Shown here: piece after piece, positions 24,325 through 33,839 of the stretch
Layout: each line of letters begins with the position of its first letter
Position numbering within the stretch: position 1 is the stretch's first letter
Source: Anaspis maculata
Lineage: Eukaryota > Arthropoda > Insecta > Coleoptera > Scraptiidae
Assembly: GCA_949128115.1 (NCBI GenBank)
Contig: OX421966.1
Span: 1,054,001 to 1,118,000, forward strand
DNA length: 64,000 bases
Direction: 5' to 3'
Notes under the pieces: generated by a model
What the model was told of the DNA's origin: nothing
Seen by the model: only the letters and a program-made list of their open reading frames with translations
Databases searched by the model: none
Translations under genes and position numbers: made by a program

Positions 24325-25222
24325 TTACTGAAATTATCAAGGAAATTACGAACAAGAAAATCAAAATCAATGTTTTTATTCATATGGAACGAGATTCAAA
24401 ATTTGGTACATCCCGTTCACTTTCTATTTTGAGCAAAATGACTTTTTGTACCAATAATTATCAAAGACCGAAACGCACTATTATAGGTACCTAACGGATG
24501 AATCAGGCAAGATTTCACTAACTACCTACTCAGCGATGATGAAACCATAAATCCCAAGTGTCGTAGTGGCTGTTTATGGGCCGAGCTCACCCCATCTGGG
24601 TCACAAAATTACGTATTGTACTCGTATAGGATGCTTGCTGTCGCTTTCTTTCACTACCAAACGGGTCGGGTATGGGGCAGTTTTATTAGAAAGGTAGTTG
24701 TAGTGAAGTCGAAAGCCGCCCAAGTAATACAATGACATTTCGACCAAAGAAAACTGATAACCATAAGAAAACTTCAGGTACCTACCTAGTATGCATTAGC
24801 AGTAGGTAGGTACTCGGCTAGAAATAATGTTACAAAAATTTATGATAATCTTCCACTCTATCTACAGGCCATTTAGGCATTTGGCTGACTTTCTCTACTG
24901 CCCATTCACATCAAAGATAAAGAAATAAGGATAAAGAGACCTTCAGTCGTAGGTTGTTAGATTGGGATAGAAAAGGAATGCGTCCACCGTTCATTGAAAC
25001 TGGAAACTTTCTAACTGATGGAGATGGTGAAAAATTTGCCGGGGTTTTCAACCCATTCAAGTCATCTTGGTATGTCCTACAAAATGTGATATCTAGGTAA
25101 TCAAATTCCGTCTAGCCGTCCTAAAAAAAAAATAATAAACCAATGAAACATATCACACCCTCATCTGCATCGTAAACTAACCCATTGATGGATCGCCGAC
25201 TGTAAAAAATATCTGATTTGAA
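24325..25222. other. no gene seen
   Basis: AT-rich sequence with several TAGGTACCTAC-type degenerate microsatellite islands (for example near 24487, 24778 and 24804). No coding, RNA or terminal-repeat signal was found. Confidence 0.5.
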
Positions 25223-25513
25223 ACGGAGTCATATTGGTGAAATGAGCGTTGCGAAATCAATCCGTCTGGGTTTATTCCTTGGCGGATTTCTACCATTCTG
25301 GTCTCTTTCGAAAGCTATAAGGATGTTTAAGCCCATTGGCATTTCCGAAATCCAAAAATCAAAAACAAAAATTCCCGGATTTTGGGAATGGGCTCAAACC
25401 AAAGTACCTACATCTTTGTAGTTTTCGAAAGAGACCTGAATGGTAAGAATCGGTCAAGGGATAAACCCACAGGGATTAATTTCGCAACGCTCATTTCACC
25501 AATATGACTCCGT
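25223..25513. mobile_element. small foldback element (MITE), copy 2
   Basis: The ends are ACGGAGTCATATTGGTGAAA and its inverse TTTCACCAATATGACTCCGT, so the outer arms are nearly perfect. The inner part has GTTGCGAAATCAATCC, TGGGTTTATTCCTTGGC and a GAAAGCTATAAGGATG motif, again mirrored. It is the same family as 24029-24324 and is about 291 bp long. Confidence 0.85.
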
Positions 25514-25714
25514 CCTTAAATTTAATATTCCAGCTAAAAGCACTGGAATAACTTCCTATTTCATAGACGGATAACGGTTTCAATTGCAATGTTCACCAGG
25601 GTCAGCTCATTTTATCAGGATTAATTCTGTGAGTCTTGTGTTTTCAAGTTTCTTGATCGTTTATTACCTATACCTAATACTCAATAAGTTCAAAACTGAA
25701 GTCATCTGTATTCT

Positions 25715-26300
25715 TAGGGTGGCTTCGACCAAAAAGCCTTTGAATCGAACCTGGTGATTTTCCTTCAACTAGCGTTGAGGAATTTTACTCCAAATCACAA
25801 TATAAACAGGTCAAAGAAAAGAATAAAACCTATCACAGCCGACGACAGTCAAATTTCACGCGCGCCATCAGAGTAGGGTTTAGATTTGACAAAAAAAAAT
25901 TCTTTTTTTTTAGGGTGGACTCTCTGCAGTATTTTGGACGATAGGTACGGATGATTTCCCAATAAAAAATTACAGCCGAAGATAAAACTGCAAATTTTCA
26001 AGCGATTTTCACTTCACTAACTTCGGCTCCAAATATTTTATGGAAGAATCACTCGAACCTGTCGTGCAGAGTACTGTAGAAAATCCACCCAGAGAAAAAG
26101 GATTTTTTTCTGGTCAGATAAAGGCCCTTGGATGGCGCGTTTTTTGAATATCTTAGGCTGCGATATCGGGTTTTCTCGAATTTTTTTTCTGTGCGCCTGT
26201 TCATTCGAAGATATGAAGTGACTCCTGAAACGCCAGTTGAAAGTAAATCACCGGCTTCGATTTAGATGCCTTCTAGCTGGAGTCATTCCAGGCGTACATA
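25715..26300. mobile_element. foldback element
   Basis: The arms of about 250 bp (25730-25990 and 26010-26290) are inverted and diverged. The left has GGTGATTTTCCTTCAACTAG, GCGCGCCATC and ACAGCCGAAGAT; the right has ACTTCGGCTCC, GATGGCGCG and CAGTTGAAAGTAAATCACCG. There is no transposase frame. Confidence 0.65.
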
Positions 26301-26419
26301 AGATGTTGAGAAATATACGTATATAACTATTCACCATATTTGTACAAGGTTCACGTATGAATAACTTCCCCCCTGGAGAGTTCCACCTGATTTCAAAAAT
26401 GAAAAACGATTCTCACATA

Positions 26420-26914
26420 ATTTTTTCTGTAGAAGGTATATATTGAAATAATCTTGAAACTACACCACAATTTTTCTATTTTTCTTTTACCAACCGGTTT
26501 CGCCTTTCGGTATCGTCAGGGTTCTGTAATTAGTTGTATGAAATAAATTGATATAAAATTTGATAAAAGCTCACTGTATAATATTTAAAATATTTTCTTT
26601 TCTGGAGAAAGTTGTAAAAGTTTTGACATTCGTCAAAAATTAATTCAATTGACATAAGTGATAATTAATTTAATTGACATGAAGAACAGTTGGTTCAAGA
26701 TAACATGATAACAGTTTATTATAAATTTAAATTTTGAGAATAGAAGATTTGAAAATGGTTGATTATTATTGATTAAGGTAAATGTACTCAGCATCTAGTA
26801 AAATTTTAATTGTTTTGGCTCCTTCTTTTTTCTTTTTCAAGATTATTTCAATATATACCTTCTACTTTATACAACACCACTTCACCAATGGATTTTTACT
26901 TATTTTTTCTGTAG
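26420..26914 (-). mobile_element. small inverted-ended insertion, Penelope-like remnant
   Basis: ATTTTTTCTGTAG occurs at 26420-26432 and 26902-26914, a 13-bp flanking direct repeat consistent with target duplication. Within the insert, 26430-26459 and 26835-26864 are exact 30-bp inverted copies (TAGAAGGTATATATTGAAAT and onward). A hammerhead-like core lies on the minus strand at 26491-26519. The centre is AT-rich with no protein. The plan is the same as that of the insertions at 10.57, 22.78 and 32.38 kb, although the sequences differ. Confidence 0.6.
26487..26519 (-). ncRNA. hammerhead-ribozyme-like core
   Basis: On the minus strand the order is CUGACGA (complement of 26513-26519), UACC-GAAA-GGC (a stem II with a GAAA tetraloop and two clear G-C pairs), GAAAC (complement of 26497-26501), then CGGUUGGUA, where CC/GG can form a short stem III around GGUU. 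Stem I next to the core is not evident. Confidence 0.4.
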
Positions 26915-27594
26915 TTTTCCAATCTGTCCACAAACTTCTTTTGTGGTAGGTATATTGCTTACAGGGTGAGACTTTCGAAATTTTTTTCACATTGTATTTG
27001 ATTATGGGAATCGATTCAGTCTTTCATCCTAATTATGAGTTTATATCACACTTGAAAGATTATGTGATAGAACATATGCGCAAGAGTTCGCTGAAGTGAG
27101 ATATTTTTCAAAAAATTCATCAATTTTTTCACATAATTATGTCTTTTTTTTCGAGTTACCTATCAAGTGTGAAATATATATTCATAATCAGAATGAGGAG
27201 TTTGAGAAAAAATTCCGATGTTGCATCCTGTGAGCGACATACCACAGAGAATTTGAATTGGTGGATGGATCCGAAACGTACGGAAAAATCATAAATGAAT
27301 CGTTCTTCAGTTTTAAAATTATGTTTAATCCTCGGTTTAATCGGAGTTCTTTGGTGGAGGGGTATAATTCATACCTGAACACCCTGTTATGTACCCTGAA
27401 CTTACCACAATGATATCACCGACGCGTTGAACCATTTCTGGCCCGCCGAAACCAGCAATAAACATTCGTTATTGTGAGATTCTGATATTCCGCTCTTTTC
27501 TGACAAGCACATTAAATACTCACATTCACTAAGCCTCACCCGTCCGCGCAACTTTCCCCACTCATCCAGGAAAAAAATTATCGTAACATTCTTA
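26915..27594. other. no gene seen; weak inverted repeat
   Basis: There is a weak inverted pair near 27024-27064 and 27162-27203 (ATTATGAGTTTATATCACAC against GTGTGAAATATATATTCATA). CAGGGTGAGA at 26961 and ACACCCTGTTA near 27380 may mark another decayed foldback, but the match is short. Confidence 0.4.
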
Positions 27595-28960
27595 AGGTGC
27601 CCATTCACTAGGGAACCCGGTTGGTCAACCCGGTTAGTCCGTGTTGGCTGTCAGGTTGGCGGGTTTTATTGCTTTGCCCACACACTGGCGAACCGTGTTG
27701 GCAAACTGGGTTGGCGATGGCGAGCGCAATTCTTTGGATAGTTGATGAAGACGAAGTCATGAACAGATCAAAAAGAAAATTACTGGCGCTATGTGTATGT
27801 CATACCACAAACCATTGAACGAAACAAAAGTGGGTACAAAAAAGTCGACACGCAAATTTGTATTTCTTCAAGAAACGCAACATCGGTCTAACGACTCAAA
27901 AATTAGTCGAAAAAGGTAATTTATTTTCAACTTTGGAGAGCTATATCCGTTGAGTAGTTACGTACTTACGTCCGATACTTTTACAAATATGGTTCCCAGA
28001 GTGAATCTTCACCTTCTTAGATCCTCTATCGACCCTTGAATTTAGGCGGTTAAATCTTAAACGTCCTGTATACCTATAGGTAGGTACCAGAGAAAAGTTC
28101 AAAAACGGCGTCTGCCTACTTACCTACCTGCCTGCCTGTGTTCATGTCCACCTACCTACTCACGTAGGTACGTATCTACCTACCCACCCCCACCCAACTA
28201 CCCACCTCCACCTACGCACCTACCTAATTACCTACCTACTTACCCTACTACTTACCTACCTACATCGACGTAAAAATGCATCTGAATACAGCTTACAAAT
28301 CAGGCGTAGAAGTGCGAATTTTTGGGTTTTTTTTTCTTTTCTCATACATAGCTTTTTATCCTGAATCCACAAAACGCGAGAAATTATCAGTGTTGCAAAA
28401 AGGAAATGGTTCCTAATTCTACACATTATTTCTTTATGAATTATTGAGCCTTGCGTTTGCCTCCGCATCTTGCCGCCTTGATGTGTAACGCGACTGTAAT
28501 GTAGCAAAAACAAAGGAAATCAAGTAGGTACCTACCTACTGTTTTCTGATTCCTTGGATTGAATCTAGATATCCTGTATCACATGTACCTATATTACATA
28601 TACTGACATGATTGAAATGTCATTCTCTCGCAGACATTTTTTTTTCATAACCGTATCAAAAATACAAAGTAGCTAATCTACTTTGATGATAATTAATCAC
28701 TTTTGTCAAATTAATATCAATATTCCATAAAATAATTCAAATACCGTGATTAGCCGTAGTAACTATCCCTGATGTTGGTTGTTATGTTGGCCAACTTACC
28801 CATTCACTGACGGACCCAACAACAAACCCAACCGCGTCTTCAAGCTCGCTGGAAAACCGGCCAACTTGGTTGGGTTGGTGTTGGCGTCAACCACACACTA
28901 GCCAACATCCGGCGAACCCAACCGGGTTGGCCAACCGGGTTCCCTAGTGAATGGGCACCT
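27595..28960. mobile_element. TTA-flanked element with inverted ends, PIF/Harbinger-like
   Basis: The ends are AGGTGCCCATTCACTAGGGA and its exact inverse; the outer match runs about 30 bp (27595-27625 and 28930-28960), followed by weaker homology rich in GGTTGGC/AACCCAAC. TTA flanks both sides (27592-27594 and 28961-28963), a 3-bp target duplication of the type made by PIF/Harbinger transposases. The interior (1.3 kb) has no transposase. It holds an ACCT-type microsatellite and a second CATTCACTGACGG copy of the end near 28800, so the element is non-autonomous. Confidence 0.7.
28116..28266. repeat. degenerate ACCT microsatellite
   Basis: Repeated CCTACCTACCT, CCTGCCTGCCTG and CACCTACCTACT blocks fill the stretch, interrupted by single changes. 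It lies inside the TTA-flanked element. Confidence 0.85.
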
Positions 28961-29373
28961 TTAGCCCCATGAGAGAAACCAACCATCTTATTCGATATCA
29001 TCGTATGTAGGGATACGCTCAAATTGTGAGCCTCAATCTGACAATTTGTTTCTCTGATATCATCGTAAGTCATGAAAAACCGTTTTCCCATCAATATTGC
29101 CAATTTTTTTCTCCACAGCTCAAAACGAGTCTATAAATAGTTTAATTTCACCAAGTGTCAAGTCTTTATTTTGAACAGGACAAAAGTTAGGAATTTTTTA
29201 AGTTGAAAATCTTCTTTGCGCTCTCCTGAAAAGTAGCATTTATCGACTTACGATGTTCTTTGATCCGCACGTCGGTATTTTCGATTTATTTCTTATTGCG
29301 CCTACAACTATTGTGGAATGTAGGTAAGTAATAAAACAAAAAAAAACAAATTTCAAATACTACATTATGATTG
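28961..29373. other. no gene seen
   Basis: AT-rich sequence. The part adjacent to the TTA-flanked element is unique within the window and shows no coding signal. Confidence 0.4.
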
Positions 29374-29452
<79 letters not shown>

Positions 29453-29453
29453 G
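29374..29453. repeat. (TAC)n trinucleotide microsatellite
   Basis: About 26 uninterrupted TAC/ACT units. The run is pure, so length variation between individuals is likely. Confidence 0.97.
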
Positions 29454-29460
29454 GTACTTA

Positions 29461-29590
29461 ATATTATTTCTTTACATTGGAAATCAATTATGTAAACTCT
29501 AGAATTATAAGAACTTGATGAACAACCTACAGACTGTTCACTGAAATATTGATCTAAGCGGCTTCATCTTCGGATATAGAATATACTCTA
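29461..29590. repeat. inverted copy of 40235-40340
   Basis: CATTGGAAATCAATTATGTA, then ATTGATCTAAGCGGCTTCAT, read in reverse complement at 40235-40340. The two copies lie at the left edges of the first and second F-box duplication blocks, so the duplication boundary involved an inversion or a mobile repeat. Confidence 0.7.
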
Positions 29591-30471
29591 GTCGATGAAT
29601 TTATTCACCAATTTCAACTTCACTTTCACTCCAACATGAATTACTTCATGCCAGAATGAAAGTGCAGGGAGCACACAGGCCCGTATACTAGTTTTTTCTC
29701 TGTCCGTGATGTCCTCTCTCTCTTCAGATCAAAATTATCGACTTTTGTCGCCGCTCAATCGCCAGTGGTCAATCAAATCTCTTTCCCGTTGGTTTGACAG
29801 GGGGCACCCTGTTGGACAAAAATGACCCCTTATCACAACAAGCCTCACACTCATAAGATTTTCACTAGAAAAAACCTGATATCTGCGTGTTCGGCTGCAT
29901 TTTTGTTGCATCCGAGGACTCGATGCCAACAGCTCGACATGATTATGGAGAATCTTCTCATCTAGTCAAAGCTGAAATGCAAATTGTGATCTGGATTACG
30001 TTGGAAACATTGATTATCTACTCACCTTCCAATTTCTGTATAGTTTTTCTCACAAACTTGCTGTGTAATTATCTGATTTCTGCAGAAGTTCCTTCATTAC
30101 AATGTAGATATAACCTTAGTTTAAAATTCAATGTTTGTCAGCTGCCAAACGTACACGCTGCCTATGTGAAATCAGGTTAGGTGAATATGCATTCGTTTTC
30201 AGTGTAGTGGGTCAAGTGAGTCATTACACACGTCTCTTACTTGATTCCATCAAAATTGACTGTTGCTTGATTCATTTGACATTAAGTCGTTTTAGTATTA
30301 AATTGTCTCAGGCCGCCACCCTGGAATAAAAAGTTGTGTATCAAATGACCTCAAGCATGAGAAAATTTGACACACTTGCGCAAAAGTGTTTGTTCACCAA
30401 ACATCTCACTTGTTTACTATGATCTTATTTCTCTCACTTATTACTGAGTCTACTAAACCTACTTGTAATGA
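29591..30471 (+). other. upstream region of F-box gene 1 with a possible extra 5' exon
   Basis: This region matches 40570-41442 in order, including CTTTTGTCGCCGCTCAATCG, ATGCCAACAGCTCGACATGA and GAGTCATTACACACGTCTCT. Within it, 29923-29985 reads as 21 codons from an ATG (MPTARHDYGESS...) ending before GTGATC. Joined to an acceptor at TTCCAG (30479-30480), it would enter the F-box frame in phase 0. In copy 2 the matching donor is GTGAGC, a better site. Copy 3 has no such exon. Confidence 0.4.
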
Positions 30472-31694
30472 ATGTTCCAGGAGCAAATAATGACCTATTT
30501 TGATCACGTACCAGACGAAATCTTGTACGGAATAGTCTCAATGCTTTCGACTTTCGACTTGTGCAGGTTGGCGAAGGTCAGCCAAAGATTCCACAGAGTG
30601 TGCGCCGACAAACGACTGTGGAAAAGCGTTTCCTTGACTGGACAAAACATCACCTTTTCCGACATGGAAATGCTGATCAGAAGTAAATTTCCGATAAGAA
30701 AATTGGACTTGACGGACTGTTGCGTGAGTATTTCTGTCCTTGTCGAGATCTGCACACACCTGTTCCATATTTTTGCGATATTTATCAAAAAAATGATTGC
30801 TAGGATATCGTACTAGAAAATGGCTTACGAGATAATGATATACAGCGAATTTATTTTTATTCTTACCAGCTTTCTGAAGACACCCCGGAAGAAACGAATC
30901 ACCCATGGGTGAAGTCTCCTGATTCTCATATTGCGGTTGAAAAGCTTGTCATGACGAATTATGTGGGGAAGAACGTGTACAGTGACTTATTGTACATATT
31001 GGAAAGATTCAGAGCGAAAGAACTGATTCTGGCCCTTTTCCTACTGGAACCCGTTCCTCAATTGATGGAAGCAATCTCCAAACATGAAAATCTAGAAGTG
31101 CTTTCCATGGAATTGACAAACTTTGACGACGTAGGCATCGTTGACATTCGGAAGCTTCTCAATGGCTGCAGACTTTTGAAAGAATTGTATTTGACTAGAT
31201 CGTACTTACCATCACACGTGTTACGTGCTTTCTGCAATCACATGCCCGAAAGGGTAGAAAAACTGGTGATAACTGGAAATTTCCATTCCAATGAAAATCG
31301 AGATTACCTGGCAGAATCTTACGGGGCTCTTTTCCATCGCGCCAAACACCTGAAGTACTTAGGGGCACCACTCCGGCATTTGGAAATACCAGCGATCACG
31401 GACGGGATAATTCAACAAAAGAATTTGGAAACTTTACGTTTGTGTGACAATGATGTTCTTGAACCGCATTTTCTCAGGTAAGGCACAATTCCAAAATGCT
31501 TACATCTTTGTTTGTTTTTGCATTGTTTTTCTATTAGTGTTCTAGAAAAAGTGGTGCCAAAACTGAAGAGGATTGACATTTTTTTGGCGGACATGATATT
31601 GATAAGAAGAGCCGAACGTGATCGAGTTTTTGATAAACTAGAGAAACTCAGAAATGCAGCCATACCCATCGACATAGAGATCTTCGATGTTTAG
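30472..31694 (+). CDS. F-box/LRR protein, copy 1
   Basis: Three exons: 30472-30723, 30870-31477 and 31538-31694, all with GT-AG introns and phases 0 and 2, encoding 338 aa. The N-terminus holds an F-box at residues about 12-52 (VPDEILYGIVSMLSTFDLCR, then RVCADKRLW), the module that binds Skp1 in SCF ubiquitin ligases. The rest has irregular leucine-rich repeats, for example NLEVLSMEL, LLKELYL, VEKLVITGN, LKYLGAPLRHLEI and NLETLRL, expected to bind a substrate. The likely role is substrate receptor for ubiquitination in cytosol or nucleus; the target is unknown. ATTAAA lies at 31777-31782, about 83 bases after the stop. The ATG at 30472 is conserved in all three copies, but an upstream coding exon is possible. 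The frame and all splice sites are intact. Confidence 0.88.
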
Positions 31695-31846
31695 GAATTA
31701 CTAGGGAAATAATACCTAAGTTTTTTGATTTTGTGTGATCATTGTGACCGTATTGTAATGAAATTCGTATTAAGTAATTAAAAAATAGCTAGGCTATAAA
31801 TACCATCACACCATTTCTTGATTTTCTAACTGTACATCCGGGATCT

Positions 31847-32385
31847 AAACTACTCAACGACTGAAGTAGCCCACCCAAAATTTCCATCGGAGTTCAAAGT
31901 GCCCTTGCCCCAGCTTCCGGAAGAATAGAACCTATTCCAAATTTTCTTGTTTCCCAAATATCTGCGCTCTTTTCCAATCACATTGTGGGTACAGAAGAAT
32001 GTTCAGATCTTTTGTGTTCATTGTAGGGCGTCGTGTATGATCCTGCAAAAACTAAGAAGTTTGAGTTGCTCCCAATTTTGAAAAACATATTCTGGAATAT
32101 TTCCAACTGGTCCAGGGAGGTTGGGATACGCTCACTACTAAGTTGTGAAAAACAGGTTTTTTCGAATTGAGAGTTACTCAAATTTCTTAGTTTTTGAAGG
32201 GTTTCACGCGACGCCCTGTCTAACCAACAAGGAAGATTTGAACCTGATTCTGTATCCGTCTTCTAATATACAAAGAGCGCAGGTATGTGGGTAGAGGGAG
32301 AATTCAGAATTAATCCTATGTTTTCGCACTTTGAACTTCATTCAAAATTTTGGGTGGGCCACTTCAATTGTTGAGTAATAAGTTT
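31847..32385. mobile_element. foldback sequence downstream of F-box gene 1
   Basis: The left part has CTACTCAACGACTGAAGTAG, CCACCCAAAATTTCC and AAATATCTGCGCTCTTT. The right part has the same motifs inverted (AAAGAGCGCAGG, AAAATTTTGGGTGGGCC, CACTTCAATTGTTGAGTA). The left half also follows F-box gene 3 (about 56010-56290) and is traceable after copy 2 (42830-42890), so it was part of the duplicated block. Confidence 0.65.
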
Positions 32386-32473
32386 GATTGACACTCTAGT
32401 AGTGGAGGCATAACTCAAATGTCTTTATTGAACCTTCGTCAACTCCACACAATTTTGTTGCAAAAAAAATATT

Positions 32474-32508
32474 GATGCGCCTCGCCCTTGTCAAAAGGGC
32501 ATCATCAG
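32474..32508 (-). ncRNA. hammerhead-like core with altered GAAA box
   Basis: On the minus strand the order is CUGAUGA (complement of 32502-32508), a 6-bp stem GCCCUU/AAGGGC around a 5-base loop, then GAGGC where GAAAC is expected, then GCAUC. A weak stem I of 4 of 5 pairs (AAAUU before the core, AAUAU after AUC) is possible. The GAAA to GAGG change should abolish cleavage. Confidence 0.4.
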
Positions 32509-32593
32509 AATTTGAAATTCAGCACAAAGAATCAACAAGCACAACAGACGAAAATATTGAAATATTAGAATGAATATAATATTATTATTATAA

Positions 32594-32776
32594 AATAATA
32601 ATATTAAAATACATACGGAAGAGATCGATAGATATTCAAAAGCGGGCGTACAGGTGTTATCTATTGATAATTTGAAAACAATATTGAAAAACGTTTTAAC
32701 AAAGAGAGACCGCTATAAGTTTGAATTTCGGGATGTGGGGAACAAAAAGGGCATAAGTACAGATGAATTAAAATGA
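32594..32776 (+). pseudogene. orphan 61-codon frame inside the 32.4 kb insertion
   Basis: An open stretch without a start codon reads NNNIKIHTEEIDRYSKAG onward through RYKFEFRDVGNKKGISTDEL to a stop at 32774-32776. The mixed polar composition is unlike the AT-driven noise around it and resembles a protein C-terminus. I do not recognise the family. Its place between inverted arms suggests coding sequence captured by, or belonging to, the inserted element. Confidence 0.3.
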
Positions 32777-32999
32777 ACCTGCTCGTTTGGACATATAAGA
32801 GGTTGACTGGAATGAAAATTTTCTTACCTCGAGCTTCTCAAGAAAGTTACAAATCAACTTGTCGGAAGTTACATGTAGAACTTCCATGTGATCTTCACTT
32901 GGGGTCAATATTTTTTGCATCAAAATTGTATGGAGTTGACAAAGGTTCAATAGAGACATTTAATTGGTGAGTAGTTTGAAGAAAAAATCTGATATATTT

Positions 33000-33720
33000 A
33001 TCTGTGAGAGCTCTTTCGTCGTGTGTTTGCAGAAGCTGCTACTGTGGAAAAATATCAAGTTGCAAGCGTGACTTTATTATTGTGTTCTTGTATACCATTG
33101 AGCATGATTATCAAAACAGTTCTAGAATAAGGCCCAGCTTGCACGTGAGATATTTAGTCGGGAGCAAAATGGTCTTGTGTTGGTAGGAGCCATCCATATT
33201 GTCCGAGTGTATTTCCTATTATTCAGCTCTTGTGTACCATTTAGTTGTGGCAAGGATGCAAGCGTCACTTTGATATTGTCTTCTTGTGAACCATTGAGTA
33301 CTCGGATATGATCAAAATAATCTCTCCCTCATATTGAAATGGTGCAAGCGTGACTATATCAGGTATTTGATTCTTGTGCTCCATTTAGTAAGTACCTATA
33401 CATATGATAACAAAAATCTCTAAAATAAGGCCACGTTTGCAAGTGAGATATTTATTCGAGAAAACTATCTTCGTGTGTTCGCAAATGCCATGATGACTCC
33501 AGCAGAATGATGCGCTGCAAGCGTGACTTTATTGTTGTGTCATTTTGTAGGACACCATTGAGTATCATGATAAAAACAATCTCCGGAATAAAGCCAAGTT
33601 TGACCGAGAGAAATTTATTCGGAAGCACAACCGCCTTGTTTTGATAAAAGCCGTTATGACTGGAGCACATTAGTAGGGTGCAAGCGTGACTACATTATTC
33701 AGTTCTTTTCGAGGTTTTGG
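33000..33720. repeat. tandem repeat, same family as 21.0-21.8 kb
   Basis: GCAAGCGTGACT starts occur near 33064, 33257, 33347, 33509 and 33680, each followed by TTATTGTGTTCTTGT-like sequence and by AGCCCAGCTTGCACGTGAG-like sequence. Spacing is about 90-190 bp and the copies are diverged. Minus- and plus-strand frames here are repeat by-products. Confidence 0.75.
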
Positions 33721-33839
33721 AAGCTTAAATTGTTTCCAGTTTGGGAGAAAAACTGGTTTTCCGTATAAGTTATGGAGTTATTCCGCTCTATATGGAATCT
33801 GTGAACTGCTAAAAAGGTATAACTCTACAAATTAGGAGA

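Larger units (their letters stand above)
32366..32974 (-). mobile_element. inverted-ended insertion nested in the foldback, Penelope-like remnant
   Basis: AATTGTTGAGTAA on the left (about 32367-32379) and AATTGGTGAGTAG on the right (about 32962-32974) look like a target duplication with two mismatches. The right flank continues the interrupted end of the surrounding foldback (GTAGTTTGAAG). Inside, 32417-32475 and about 32900-32961 are inverted copies (AAATGTCTTTATTGAACCTT against AAGGTTCAATAGAGACATTT). A hammerhead-like core is on the minus strand at 32479-32508. The middle carries a 61-codon open stretch, described separately. Confidence 0.55.

Noticed and set aside
26960..27390. CAGGGTGAGA and ACACCCTGTTA as ends of one transposon
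   Set aside because: Only seven bases of the ends match and the inner inverted repeat does not line up with them.
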